From assembly GCF_009870125.1 (NCBI RefSeq), contig NC_046681.1:27550001-27614000 (forward strand): a DNA stretch of 64,000 bases. The letters run 5' to 3'. The notes under the pieces are model-generated. The model was not told where the DNA came from, ran no database searches, and was given only the letters and a program-made list of their open reading frames with translations. This DNA is from Drosophila pseudoobscura (Eukaryota > Arthropoda > Insecta > Diptera > Drosophilidae). Within the stretch, counting starts at the first letter, position 1. Each line of letters begins with the position of its first letter. Below, piece by piece: positions 46,817-60,338 of the stretch. The position numbers and the translations under genes are program-made.

Positions 46817-48974
46817 ATGCAATCGCTGCTGAAGTGGAACTTTCTGTGGGCATTGATGGGGCTGCTGCTGGCAGTGACCTTGACGCGCTCCGAATCGGTG
46901 TCGGAGCCGGAATCTGGTTCCCATGTCCGTGTGAAGCGCGTCGTCGGTGGCCGGCAGTCAAAGGCCCCGCCTGTGGACGATCCGGTGGTATTCGCGCGCC
47001 TCTTCAATCGGGATGCCCGCGTCGAGGGCTTCCGGAATCCCACGACGGGCATCTACAGCTTCCTGGGGGTGCACTATGCGGAGCCGCCGCTGGGTTCGCT
47101 GCGATACGCCCGTCCCGTGTACAAACGCCTCGGCGGAGACATCAATGCCACGCGCCACGGACCGCCCTGCATCCAGCCGCATCCGCAGGCGCCGCAGCGG
47201 ATCGTCGGCGAGGAGGACTGCCTGCTGCTGAACGTCTACACGCCGCAGATGCCCGACGAGACCTCCGGACTGCCTGTCTTCGTGTGGATCCATCCGGGCG
47301 GCTATCGCTATGGCTCGGCGGCCCAGTACGATGCCACGCCCATGGCCCAGAGGGGCGCCATTGTGGTGGCCCCGCAGTACCGGCTCGGCTCGCTGGGCAT
47401 CATGGGCGACGGCACCAAGCAGTTCGACGGCAATCTGGCCATGTTCGACCTGGCCGCCGCCCTCCGCTGGGTCTCCGACTACATCTCCTACTTCGGCGGC
47501 AATCCCAAGCAGGTCCAGGCCATTGGCCACGGCTCGGGGGCGGCCAGCGCCATGTATCTGTCGATGTCGCGGACGGCTCGCAGCGCCGGCGATGTCCACG
47601 GTGTGGTGGCCATGTCGGGCACGGCTCTCTCGCAATACGCCACGGACAAGGAGCCCGTTCAGAGTGTCGAGGAGGTGGCCAAGATCAATGGCTGTCCCAC
47701 GGGCAACGAACTGGAGATCGTCAACTGTTTGAGAGCGGTACGCGTCTATCCCTTGTACGTGGATCCCCAATTCTGATTCTGATTCATTTTCCTTGCAGAA
47801 AAGCGCCGAGGACATCATTCGAAACGATGACAAGGTCCAAACGGAGCGTCTGGCGGGTCGGGCTCTGGTGAAGGGTCTCACGGGGAATGTGGGCTTCCAG
47901 CCGCACATCGAGAGCCCCGACGATGGCCGGGCCCTGCCCAGTCTCATTGTGGGCGAGCCCGAGCAGCAGCTGAAGAGCAACAACTTCTCGGGCATACCCC
48001 TGCTCACGGGAGTGGCCAAGCACGAGACGGCCAACTCGGTGACGGTGGAGACCATCGAGAAGGTCTTCGGCTCGGCGGAGCAGTTCCTGGGCTCCCTGAG
48101 CGATGCCCTGAACAAGCTGACGGGCTTCCTCAAGATCGATCAGATCACGGGGCAGATCGCCAAGCCGCAGCTGCCGGGACTCACGAGCGTGCTGACGCCC
48201 ACGCTGCAGGACGTGTGGAAGGTGCCGCAGGCCCTCAACGTGGACCAAGTCCTGTCCAAGGTGGTCGAATCCACCACGGACGTGCTGTTCAACCTCCCCG
48301 CCGTGCTGACCACCCAGGTGTGGTCCAAGCTGGCCCCCGCCTTCATGTACAGCTTCGAGTACAACGGCACCAGGTCGAAGGGCATCAACTTCCTGCGCGG
48401 CCTGCCCATCGTCTCGGAGTCGGCCAACGACAGGCCGGACACGGTGGCCCATGGCGACGAGCTGGGCTACATGTTCGATGCCAACGACATCTTCGGGGCT
48501 CCCCTGGAGGAGACGCGTCTCACCAGCCCAGAGGACCTGAAAGTGCGCCACAATCTCATCGACATGCTCGTCCAGTTCGCCAAGCAGGGAGCTGGAAAGA
48601 CCGGCTCTGGCTCTGCCTCTGGCTCGTCGCTCTTCCAGAGCGTCTCTGGCAAGGCCACGCCGTTCATCAAAATCGACACTCGACTGGAGACCTCCGATGA
48701 CTTTCGCTTCTGCGAGCTGTCCGTGCTGGGGGCCTCGCTCTCGCCCCTCAGCTCCACCAGCTGCGCGGGTCTGGGCAGTCTCCTGGGCCAGCTGGGCGGC
48801 GGTCTGGGCCAGACGATTGGCGGCGCTGGCCAGAAGTTGGGCTTGGATGGTGCCGGCCAGAAGTTGGGCTTGGATGGTGCTGGCCAGAAGTTGGGCTTGG
48901 GTGGCTCTGGCCTCGGCTTGGGTGGCGGCAACAAGAACAAGAGGCCGGGAGGCTTGGGCTTGGGCATTATCTAG
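46817..48974 (+). CDS. Secreted carboxylesterase-like protein, catalytically dead
   Basis: Two exons (46817-47737 and 47799-48974) joined in phase 0 across a 61-bp GTACGC..TTGCAG intron give 698 residues. Residues 1-25 are a signal peptide; RVKR (38-41) is a possible furin site. The alpha/beta-hydrolase carboxylesterase fold is shown by FLGVHYAEPPLG (82-93), EDCLLLNVYTP (133-143), WIHPGG (157-162) and FGGNP (226-230). Cys118 and Cys135 are the usual disulfide pair. The nucleophile elbow is GHGSG (237-241), with Gly239 where the catalytic Ser belongs. His525 (AHGDELGYMF) and probably Glu383 remain. A Gly/Ser linker and three GAGQKLGLD/G units form the C-terminus. Non-enzymatic members of the family (glutactin, neuroligins, gliotactin) act in adhesion or extracellular matrix; there is no transmembrane segment, so a glutactin-like matrix role is most likely. 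AATAAA lies at 49011-49016. Confidence 0.9.
47738..47798 (+). other. Intron of the carboxylesterase-like gene
   Basis: 61 bp, GTACGC...TTTTCCTTGCAG, phase 0. The upstream frame runs into a stop within it, while the downstream frame resumes the same fold. Confidence 0.88.
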
Positions 48975-49010
48975 GAACAGAAAAAGATCCAGTTGTAAAA
49001 TTCCACCTTA

Positions 49011-49016
49011 AATAAA
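49011..49016 (+). terminator. Poly(A) signal of the carboxylesterase-like gene
   Basis: AATAAA 37 nt after the TAG stop codon (48972-48974). Confidence 0.75.
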
Positions 49017-49019
49017 GAG

Positions 49020-52000
49020 AGATTTAATCAAAACTGGAGCTCCCTTGTTTCTAGGGTATCAAAACCTTCCGTCGCATAGTTTTCCCATATTTTCATACGG
49101 AATGAAGCTGGAGGGGGTGCCCGAGGGGGGGTTGGGGGGGACTGGGCTGGTTCTATTGATTTAAGCTGTTGCCATGACCCGTCCGTCGCTCAATTAGCAC
49201 AGCTCTGTGCCGGCTCAATGCCTATGCCTGCCGCACTAATCTCTCTATTGACTTTGGGCTTCCCCTCTAGCATGCCGCATGCCCCCTGCCCCCTGCCCCT
49301 CGTGCCACATGGCAGCAAGAGCCGCAACTGAAACGCGGCGATAAGCAAATTTCCGGGCGCGCAAAATTTAAACAATAGAGAAAGCCAGAGAGAGAGAGGG
49401 GCAGGGGGCAAAGAGAGGCAGAAATTTGTTAGATGGGCGTTGGTGGTGGCTGGGGGGTCTGGGGGGAAGGCAGTTTTATAACTTGTGGCCAGATCTTAGC
49501 CCCCGGGAGCCTTCTGCATAATGTTGATGCTGGTTGGCACTGGCAACAGTCCAAACAATGAGCATAAGCCCCACTCCCCCTCCCCCTCTCACTTGGCCTG
49601 GCTGGGAGTCAGTGGAGGACTCGACTCTGCCTCTGTCTCTGGGTTGCCTTGACGCCTTTTGTGCAAATTCCTTGCACGCGTTGAACTATGACCAAAAATG
49701 CTAAAGCCATGGCCGAAGCCGGAGCCAAAGTCGAAAGCCGAAACCAAAGCCGGCTTATGGCGTCGTCGTCTCATCCTCTGTCCAAGTACCAGTTCCCCCC
49801 CCGCCCCACCGTTGGAGTACCCGTTGGATGGAATGTGGGCGTGAGGCATCTCTTGTTTTCGCTGCCAAGTGATGATATTATTAATATTATTAAAACTAAT
49901 TTTATGAATTGAAAGCCAGAACAGCCTCCCACTCCCCCACCCACTACCCACTCCCCCTCTCCCAGAGAGGAAATGTTAATGGGGCTCTCTATTTGTGAGT
50001 TGGACAGGCTGACGCCTGGACACTGATGGCAGTAGACATTTTACTGTTGCTCTGAAAAGGAGTTTGGGGTATTTGGAAAATTTTGGAAATTTAGGCAAAT
50101 ATTTAAGCCTCGAATAGCTTCGTTTTTGAATTTTTAACCCTGGAAAAGGGTTTTATCTTCAGGTATATCTTCTTCTTCTCCTTCTTCCTATACTCGTAGA
50201 TACCTATCCATGATCTCGATCTAATTAATACCAACTTATTTATATTTATTTCTGTGAATATTTAAAATTATGCTAAAGATTCAGGCGTAACTATAAAATA
50301 TAACAATATAATTAAAATAGCAATTAAAAAACAGAAATAAATAATATTAGTATTCTAGATTCCCTTTGAAACTGATAAAAAATATATTATGGTAAAAATT
50401 TATGTTTACCTAAAAAATAACATAACAAACGCCAAAGTAAAAAATTCCATACACAAATATTTAAGAAATAATCAAAATAAAAATTAAAAAAAATAGTATA
50501 AATAAATAAATAAATAAATCCAAAAAAATATAGAATATAATTATAGAAGATTAAAAAATACAGATTTAAGGCTCGAAAAAAGGGAAGAAAAATATTTTCC
50601 CGCAATTCAGATTTCCAAAAATCATTTCTCCACCTTTTTCAGGGCACTTTTTCAGTCCACATCGTGGACCTCGTGTTGGGGGCGGCTAGAACCCAACTCA
50701 AGATGGCCTAACCATGACTATGGCTATGGCTATGGCTGTGGCAGTTACAATTGCAAAACTTTGATGGATTAATCATTCAAAGGCCAGTCCAATGCCGGGC
50801 CAATTACGACATCTGTGACAATATTAATGGCTGCCCAAAGATTTGCCGGCGAAGAAGGGAACAACTTTACAATTAATTAGGCAACAGATGATAAACGATG
50901 ATTATGGTGCGTGGAGCCTTCCGCAGGGCTCCAAGAGATGTCTCCATCTGCCGTCCAGTCGGGGATTTAATGACGGCAATAAAAGAATTACGAATGGTTA
51001 AGGCGAATGGCCTGCCTTCAGGCAGGTCTGCGAATAATAAATGGTTCGATGGGTATGCTTTGGTAGGGGTGTGGGGCTGATGATCAAAGGGCTACCCAGG
51101 AAAACTACTAAGCCCAGAAGCTGGCCCATAATCATCCCCTCACCCTCCTGCCGGCCTGCAGTTCATTATGTGGCAGTTTACCTGCGGACGAGAGAGCTTC
51201 AATTGGCATAAATCAGAGGCCTTTTATGGCTAAAGTGTCGTCCAATTTCCGAAAGTTTTCCCTGCCCCCTCGCCACCACCTAAGGGGTTCCACTATCCTC
51301 CATCCCTCCACCCCCTGTAATTTTTCTTCATTAATGTGTAGTTACGCAATTTCCGTACACAGAAGAAAAGTTTTCTACTCGTTGCGTTAATTTTGGCCAA
51401 TTTCAGAGGGTTGCCACGGGCAGGGGCACCAGCTGTAATTGCAACCCCCTGTGCCCAGTGCCACCCCCCCCTACCCCCCTGTGAACCCCCATGATTCGCT
51501 CTGAAGTATCATCATTTCGGTTTTTGTGGTCGTGGCCCGGCCTATTTCGAGTCTTTTGCCAAAATTAGTTCCGCCCCTCGATTTATATTGTCATTTCGTG
51601 CGTTTCGATTGTGTAAAGCAATTTTGGCAGTGGGCTCCCCCCTTCGGAATGGGGATCATCCTGCCAGGGGGGAGCACAGAAGTCCTCATTGGGGGTCTCT
51701 CAGATATTCCATCAAGTTACGGCATTGCGGCGTGGCCTGGCTTCTCCCCTGAAAGGGAAATGGAAATACAATTGTAATACTAGCCCCCTCTTCGACTCTC
51801 CATCTCTCACATGTGGGTGGTTATTCGGTGGCATAGACCAAGGTGCATAAATTAGGCCATCCATTTACTGTTAATAGCAGTTGGCAGCAGAATCACAAGC
51901 AGCCATGGACGAGTGGAAGGAGGAGGAGGAGCAGTAGCAGCTGCCTGATGTTGTGTTCTTTTCAAATTACTTTGACCCGAGGCCTACTTGAGTTTGCCAC

Positions 52001-53640
52001 TGGATTTGAAGGCAACTTGATGCAGAAATTCGATGCAGTTTCAAGGAAAATTCATGTATTTCTTAGGCGCCTGCAGTCGAAGGCAACTAAAATGTTGAAA
52101 AACTGACATTTCCGATAGTAGAAAGGAGAGAATGGGATCTTTAAAGGGGCACTTGTGGGGTTTTAGGTGTTGCGCGTCGTGCAGCAGCACCCCTCGGTTG
52201 GTTAGACAATAAACCATCAAATAATCCACGGTTTTTCAACACTTTCAAGGAGATTTAAACTTTAAAACATATTTAAGGGAATCTCCAATCAAATTACCCA
52301 ACAAGTGCCTGCCCCATGCCCCAACAGGGGCTCATGCCACACGAGTCTCGCTTTAGATGGTGGCTGTTTCAAAGCAACAATTGGTCTAATCCGAATAATG
52401 GAATTTTTGAAGCCTATGCCATTGGCAGCTTCAGTGTGTGTGCGCCTGCCAGACAGGACACACTCCTCCTCCTCCGCCTCCTCCTCCCCCAGCCATCCCC
52501 TGCATTCTCGACTGTCTATCAGTAGTATTTTTGGGATGAGGGTGAGACCGAAGCCGAGGCGGTTATGAGGGCTGTCAGGCTCAATTTTCGGGCCCAGCAG
52601 CCACTTGGCCATTGTTCGAATTTTGACATAAGCAAAAATCCCACCCAGGCCGGGGTCCATCCAAACCATCCAAAATGATGCCAGGGATTATGGAATTGCG
52701 CTCTGACAAACGTCAGTTGCAGTGCCCGATAGACCGGTGCTCAGTGGCTGCTTGAAGGCTCTTCTGTTTTCTGTTTTCTAGCCCGGGGCACGGGGCATGG
52801 GGCATGGGGGGTGCTCCCATTTGACGAGTCCAGTGTCTTTCTCTAATTAAAATTGATTACCATAATTTGTGTATTGATTGGACCCGGACACGCACAATGA
52901 CCACGCACTGTCCTGTCCGATGATTTTTCATAATTTTCACCCATTGCCAAGGGTCGGGGGTCGTGGGTCGGGGGTCGTGGGTCGTGGGTCGGGCCGGTCA
53001 ACAGTTTTGACCCACGCGGGGGCGCGATATCTTTGTTTTGCGTCCGACACCTTTGGCCGTGCGACCCATTCAGCCATTAATTAGCCGCACGCAATTGACC
53101 AGGCTTATTGATTACGGCCACAAAGGAGCGAGAATTTTCTATCACTTTGTGGGTTCAGAGCTGGGACTGGGACTGGTGCTGGGGCTGGGGGCGGTCTTGG
53201 GTCGGATGTCACATGTGTATGACTTATTTATGCAGCTGATTGTTTCTGACATCTGCTGTAATTGACACTTTTCGCAAGCTTCTCCTCTCTAATGGACGGA
53301 GACTGGCACAAGTCACTGTCAAACCGCACTCTCACTAGCACCCCCCCTCATATCATTCAAATAACCCCTAATGGCTGTGCTATTTCTAGTCATAGATATA
53401 TATATCGTATACACAGAGTGTTTGCAAAATATCCAATTACATTTGCATTTGATTATGGCTCTAAAAGAGGGCGAGAGAGAGGGGAGGGAGGGCGAGATGA
53501 GATGATGGGATGCAAGTGAAGAAGACTTATCAATTTGTGGGACATTAAGTTAATAAACAACATTTCAATATGGCATAACAGAGACACTTTGAAGCCTCTG
53601 GGCATTCAACAAATTCAATTCGAACTTTAACAACACTAGA
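49020..53640. other. Non-coding DNA
   Basis: No supported gene. It includes AT-rich DNA (50220-50600, with AAAT repeats 50500-50519), a GGGTCGGGGGTCGTG minisatellite (about 52950-52996), and GGA- or CTC-rich tracts (51920-51937, 52460-52490). Confidence 0.5.
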
Positions 53641-53657
53641 ACCAGTGCTGATAAGGC

Positions 53658-53970
53658 CCTAAAAAGGGTATCGAATGATTGTTTCTTAGATTTGTTCAAG
53701 TTTTGGAATTAAATCAATTTTGTGAACACATTTAGAGTACTGTTTTTTTTCGATTTTATTGGAATTTTAAAATATATTAAGAAATTATACGAATTTTATA
53801 GAATTTCTACCCTAAAAAGGGTATGTAATGATTGTTCCCCAGGTATCGTTAAAATTTAGAATTAAATCAATATTCAGATTAATGTTCACTACTGGGTTTC
53901 TTAGACTTTATTCGAATTTATTCGATTTGTGGAATATATTAAAAAAAATTATAAGAATTTAATAGAATTT
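53658..53970 (+). repeat. Tandem duplication, two ~155-bp AT-rich units
   Basis: Both units start CCCTAAAAAGGGTAT..AATGATTGTT, continue through AATTAAATCAAT, a TTATT-rich part and ATATATTAA/AATTATA.GAATTT, and end with ATAGAATTTCTA. Unit starts are near 53658 and 53811. Confidence 0.75.
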
Positions 53971-54129
53971 CTAGTTCTAGAAAGACCTTTCAAAAAATAC
54001 CAAAATTCCATTAAGTGTAGTGCTAGAAAACTTGGAAAATATGGTTTTATTAGGAATTCACAAGACCCCAAATAAATAAACTTTTGCGCCTTCCCAAAGA
54101 CTTCCCGAAAATGATGTAATTTCTGCGTA

Positions 54130-54480
54130 GTTTGTATTTTTTGTATGGTTTTGGGACCGACTTAGGGGGCCAGATGATCTCAACGGACTATCTCAAATAT
54201 GCAGCGGGCTGGGCATTTGTTCTTGGAATATTTCGGACCTTAAAGAACGTAGATTCTGCGCCTTCGATTGTGTTGTATGGACCCGGGACCGACTTAGCTG
54301 CCAGACAAGCCAAACAGACGAAGCCGAGTAGGCACAGGGCTGTGTATTTGTTGCTGGAAATAGTTGGACTAAAAAGTGCCCTATATGTATACTTTGTTGG
54401 ACGATTCTGGGACCGACTTAGCTGCCCACAGGAGCTGAACAGACGAAGAAACAGCAGCCGAGCGAGCAGCGGGCCGAGCT
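54130..54480 (+). repeat. Three degenerate ~125-bp tandem units
   Basis: GGGACCGACTTAG recurs near 54154, 54285 and 54409. Each unit also has a GGGC..TGTATTTGTT..TGGAA block and a TTGTATGG/TTGTTGG block before it. Units two and three add CAGACGAAG. A 126-codon open frame spans them but its composition is not coding-like. Confidence 0.7.
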
Positions 54481-54519
54481 CAGCCTTGTTGAAAAGAGTA
54501 TGGAAATTCTAGTAACTTT

Positions 54520-57500
54520 GTAAACCATTTTCCAACCTTTTAAAGTTTCTTGGTACTCTTTTCCCCAATTCAAAGCCCGACCGAAACTAAGTTCGTGACT
54601 TTATGCGATGCAATTGTTTATTCATTTTCACACTCCGACACCTGCGATGTGTATCTTTTCCTAGGAAGGAAATCCTATCCAAAAAGAGTTCATTAGGAAA
54701 CACATATACGTGCAGCAGCCATTCACGTCTCGGCAGGGCCTTAATCTAGTCGGGGGAAAATAAATTTAAAATTACATTTTGTCTATGTAATAAGGAAGGG
54801 GTTTCGGAATGGATTTGGAATGGATTGGGGTGTAAGTGGGGGGGTTGGGGGGTTCGGGTGCCATGACAGCACGACAGCACGGCAGCATCCTCCACTCGAA
54901 ATCAACGCCAAATGTGAGTTGCTTTTACAAGCGCCGCGGGTGCCCTGACAAGGACAAGGACTGTGATGGGAATCCGAGCCCCAAACCGAAGCCCCATATG
55001 GCTGCTGGGGCGCCAAGTGCATTGGAATGTGTGGCAGCTGCAATTGTGCGGCAATAAATTATTGTGCAACACGCAGACATCGGAGAGGGGCACCAGCACT
55101 GGCACCGGCACCAGCCACTGACTGAACTCCACTCTGAGTGAGTGAGTGGCAGAGGCGGAGGCGGAGGCAGTGAGGGAGACGGGGGAGTGGCAGTGGCAGT
55201 CTCTGGCTGCTGGCATGGTAATGAATGCTACGAAAATTTTTTAACAATTTTTTAACTTAAAAATTACGACAGCACTGACAATTTGCCATAAAAAGCGACG
55301 CGTCGGCGGATGCGAAGGATGCCTGCCCTCGGCTGACTTTGTGCTGACTCGACTGTGACTATGGCAGTCCTTTCTTCCCCTCCCCTCCCCCCCCAAATAA
55401 ACATGGGGAATGTCGACTGGAGATGAGTGCGTGAGGCGCCTGGCAGATATAAGAAGTTTTCAAAGGGTTTGGAGACCATTTGGTCACGATTGTGGGCTGG
55501 AATTTTAGACGAGAATTTCCAGATGAAGGCAGAAAAAGGCTAGACGACAGAGTTGGAGCTGGAAAAGGGCTTGGAAATTATGCAACTAAATTGGGGATCA
55601 CAGGTGTGCTATGTGGTGACCTAGGAGGTGCCTAGAAGGTGCTTAAAAGGTGCTTAAAAGGTGCCTGGAGGTTGACAGAAAATTAAAATTTTTATTAAAG
55701 CTAGTAGAAAATGGAATCGAAAGGGACATCTTAAGGTACAAACCATCTCTGGATTGTTAATCATTGAATATTGCATATATTTGGAGAGTATTTTAGTTAC
55801 CCTTCCAGACAAATTCCTTCTGTTGAGAGTCGACTGCTGCTTATCAACATCCCATCGCTTGAAAGCCGTAGAACTTGCCTTGGTATTCTCTTTCCCCATG
55901 GACTTCTCTCTGGTGAGGTAGAATCCACTGCCCTCATTGGTCTCAATAGAATTGGTGTCCCGTCCTTGTTGAACTCTAAACCATAAACAATATATTTTTA
56001 GAACCTTTAAGTGAGAGGTCCAGAAGGGATAGCAGAAGAGATATATTTCCATCAGCACTTTTTTCAATCACATCTTTTAGATCTATTGATCATCCTTTCT
56101 GTAAGTCTCTCCGGGAGTCGTGTCACAAAATCTAAACAAGTTTCTATGCGTTAATCTTCTTTTGGGAGAGTAATATATTATCTACCTATATATCTATCTA
56201 TCTATCTAAAAAAAGGCCTATAGATCTACCTCTATCTATCTATCGATCTTCTACAAAAAACCAAGAGATTTGGCCATAGAAAATGAATATAAAACCACAA
56301 GAAACATCCCTGCATTTAAGGAAAGTAAAATCGAATGTATCTCTGGTTTAACCGATTCCCACCTGCACTGCCTGCACGCAGTTCGTGCTTCGTGTCACGC
56401 GGCCATCTCTATCGGCGGACTCCTCCTGATTGCTGACTGCTCCGTTGGCATTTTTGCTTTTGTTACACCCATTCGATGTACCTTGGAATACGCATACGTG
56501 TACACACACTCGCATCTGTGTGTGTGCGTGTAAGTGCATGTAAGGACCATGTGTGTGTGTGTGTGTGTGTGCAATATTTTACTTTGTGAAAATAGGAGGA
56601 GGCGCGCGGTGGGTGGGGGTGGGGTCGGTTCAGGCTCATTTGTCAAACGTCACGACTTGATGATGCAATTGTTGTTTGTGCCACACGCCTGTCATGCCAC
56701 CAGTTTGCATGCAGATTTATGCCCTGCCCCGTCGTCGACTTATTTAAATGCGACTTCGGGACTTTTCTTTTTGGGGAGCAGCATTCGCATCCAGGGCTGA
56801 AGGGCCCTTGGCCGCCGATCATCCCATTTATGGCTTATTTATGCAAGTTTCTCTTAAAACAAAAACTCTGTCAACTGTCAGTAGGCATTTTGATTGACAC
56901 AAAAGCTTTTTACCTGTTTTTTTAGGCCAAGTAAACAGATCGTATTACTTGCACCCCACCCACCCCCAACGGGGGAGGGTTGCTCGTCAAAGGAATAACA
57001 CTTAAAGACAGCGACACACCCCCCCGGGAAAGCCACCCCTCGAATGACAATTTATGCGCTTTTAAAGAGTGTATCTTTTGCTGGCAGCATCTCCCCCTCT
57101 TGTTTATCTTTTACTTTCATTCGTTTTGCTTAACGCTCGCTTGCATTTCGGTCGTGGACCCAAGAAAATATTATTCTTTAATTTCTGCGCTATTGCATTT
57201 TCCTACCTTTGGAATGTGCAGGCGATTCTCTCACTCTCTCACACACTCTCTCTCTCTACGGCCTGCCCTGCCAAAAGGCATAAATATACAATGGAAAAAT
57301 GGGGAAATGGAAAATGGCAAATGCTAGAGCCATAGACAGATTTACCTTCTGGAAAAGTTCTTCTTCATATTTTCCCTTGGATGAAACTTTGCAATTGGTT
57401 TCCATCTCTCCCTCTCTCTCTCTCTTTCTTTTCCGCTTTCTTTACAATTTTTTACTTGATATTTTTGAGGATTGCATCGCTTACAGAAATCGCTGCTGCA

Positions 57501-60000
57501 CAAGTTTGGGGCGCCACAGAACTAACTTTGATGCATAAACTTTTGCTTTGGCAGTCGGCAGTCGGCAGTCGGTAGTCGGGGGAATGAATGAAATACACAC
57601 TTCCTTCTCTCTTTGCCATCTTTCTTCTTTCTTCAGTCGCTCCTTTTCTCCCCTTTTCTTTTGGCATCTCAAGCTGTTTAATTGTCAGGCAAATTTCGCC
57701 TGCTTCATTGAATTCAAAGTAAACTTTGTGGCCGCTTCCAAAAGCATATTGTCAGGGGTTATGCTCTTGAGAAAAGGCAGGAGACATTCCCATGGCTGCT
57801 GCCTGCAAGGAATATCGATGAAAAGTCGCTGAAAGTTTTCACACACGTTGTGAAAGGATGTGGCTAAAGGAGAAAGGTACATATTTTAAAGGATTTTGGG
57901 TATTTCTTGAAATTTTTGTCTATATTTTGCTCAAATTATTCTATGATTCGGGCATCAATATTTTAAGGAAAGGGGATGTATTTTCTGTCCCGTTTTCTAC
58001 CGTTTCCTCCACCATCTCCTGGGAAGGGGCCTCGCTTTCTCGTTTTAGCCTCGTTTTCTTTATTTTGAAAAAGGAATATTTGTCTGGTGGAAATGATTGT
58101 TTTTCTGATTTGTAAGTATCTTATTTCATGTAGAATTTACACTTTTCATGCATTAAATGCATATTTATGCCATGCCATTCAACGTTTTGGGACAGTTTAT
58201 AGAAACATGGAAAATTGGTATTATAGTTTCACATTCTTTGGGGAATTCTACCGATTAGTAGCTAATTCTGTTTGAAATTTAGGCCACTCAAAAACTAACC
58301 TCTAAAAATGGGACCATCAAATACAAAATATTTTTAAAATGAAAGAAGAAATTGTCAAAGCTGTAAAAAGATTAAAAATTGTAGAAAACTTCAACTTTTG
58401 GTCACTATATCTTCAGCTATATAAACACCATGCAGACGAATCAAAAATCCTGTGAAGGATTGTACAATTCTCCTTTCTTTCCATTAATTTATGTGAAAAT
58501 ACGCGCTGCCGTTTTCGAGTGAAAATTATGAAAGTGGATAAAATCACAAAATCGTGGTTTTTTCATTTCCGTAAAAAATATTTTACGGCTATATTTCGTA
58601 AATCCAAGTATGAGAAAGTAATCTTTTCAGACAGGCCCACAATCTATATTTTTTTCTGGTGGAAAGTGCATTCAAAAGTTTTTATTTTGTCCCAGAGAAA
58701 AGAGCTCGTCATCGTATCCATTGATCTGCAGATCTGTTTAAGCAAAGACCTAAAAATGACTAGAAATAGTCTCCTTAAATTTAAAAATAATAACTCAGAA
58801 ATATGGACCCCTCAGGACAGATTTCCATGTTCATATATTGTATGCCACTCCCTGCCACTCTCCTCTCCATTTCTCTCCCCACCAAAAGCAGCCTTCCCCT
58901 GCGTCTATTGAGTAACCTTCCCTTGGAATCCCGTTGAAAGTGCATTTGAGAACTACTTTGAGCATTTGCAGGACTAAAACCCGCTAAGCCCAGTGCTGAA
59001 AAGGAGACGCGTGGCCCCCATGCCCACTACCACTCCCCCCCTTCCCCTTCCCGGAGAAGCCTTGTAGCTGCGGCAATACGTGTAAATATTTTGCCAACTC
59101 TGTTCGGATGGAGCATTAATCATATTAAAACAGAAAGGCAGACGGCAGACAGCAGACGGGATTTTTTCTTTCCCTTTGGCCTTTGTTCGTATATCCTTTT
59201 TATGCTCGCACGAGCCGTACTCTCGCATGGCGTGTAGTCGTCACACAGTGCGTATGATTATTACCACTATTATTAATATTATCATGCACTGGGCTCGTGG
59301 GCTCCAGTCGCCGCTCCAGGGGGCTTGTTTCAGTCGACTGTCGACTGTCGATGGGGATGCGAATGTGAATGTGGATCCTGGCATCGTCATTGCAATTATT
59401 TACAAAATCAGAGCACGTTCTGGGCTCTGCTTTTATGCGTTTACTGGGGAGGTGGAGGCGGAGGCGGAGGCGGAGGTGTGTTTGCTGCCTTGTCTTTTGT
59501 TTGAGCACTAAAATGCCTTGAGCCGATTCGCTTATTACGACACACAGAGAGGGGGCAAGGGATGGGGAAAGGACAGACAGGGACACACTTGCCGACAGCC
59601 CTCCAGGATTCTCCGTTTAAACGCTTTGTCATAAGTTGGCTGGAGGCCGAGGCCCAGACCCAGGCCCCGAGATCAACACGAAAGGCTTTATTTTTTGCTC
59701 AATTTTCACCTTAAATTTGGAGTTTTATTGCCTGATAAACCATAGTTTTTATCGGCTTGGATATGTTTGCCATTTAATTGGAGTTCTACATGTTGTAGAA
59801 GCTAAGAAAAAGAAGTGCCTTGGGATTAGAACTACTGGATATATAAGATACGATATGATTCCGCAAAGAAGCCAGCTGATTACTGGGTATTATCGTGCTG
59901 TGAAATCCCAAGGAGTACTCGAAGGTTCTATAGAAGCTTCTATTGCTTTTCTGTGTCTATGATTTATTACTAAATTCTATAATTATATTTAGACAGGCTT
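54520..60000. other. Non-coding DNA with simple repeats
   Basis: No supported gene. It contains GAGTGA/GGCGGAGGC tracts (55130-55200), an AGGTGC array (55625-55672), a TATC array (56186-56208), (GT)10 at 56551-56570, CT-rich runs near 57225-57260 and 57408-57425, and a GGCGGA tract (59450-59475). Confidence 0.5.
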
Positions 60001-60039
60001 CTGTTGTGACTTACTTTTACGTTTTCACCAAAAACGTTA

Positions 60040-60179
60040 CGTTTTCGTGTTTAGATGCTCCCGTTTTCGCACGTAAACACACCATTTAGTGCTGTTAAGC
60101 GCACAGAATACGCTGTTATGTGTAACATCCGACTTAACGATAGCCGAAGCGGGCTGCCTCAGCTGTTAGCACGAAAACG
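60040..60179. repeat. Short inverted repeat pair, possible MITE-like fragment
   Basis: CGTTTTCGTG (60040-60049) and CACGAAAACG (60170-60179) are perfect 10-bp inverses about 120 bp apart. More ACGTTTTC words lie just outside. No target duplication was found. Confidence 0.35.
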
Positions 60180-60338
60180 AAAAGTGTTGCTGCGTGTTGA
60201 GCAATTGTTTGACCAATTTCAAAGTAAAATTTGAGGTTGGGTTAAATAGAAAATATTTATAAAAATGCCAAAGGCTAAAACGCTTTGGAAATAGTTTCAA
60301 TTATATGTCACAGCATCAATAAATCATCAAATTTTTCC

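Noticed and set aside
46958..48133. 391-codon open frame on the minus strand over the esterase gene
   Set aside because: It is the antisense shadow of GC-rich, codon-biased coding DNA and even crosses the intron. The plus strand has clear family motifs.
54132..54512. 126-codon frame
   Set aside because: It lies on the three degenerate 125-bp tandem units, and 125 is not a multiple of three. The frame is kept by chance.
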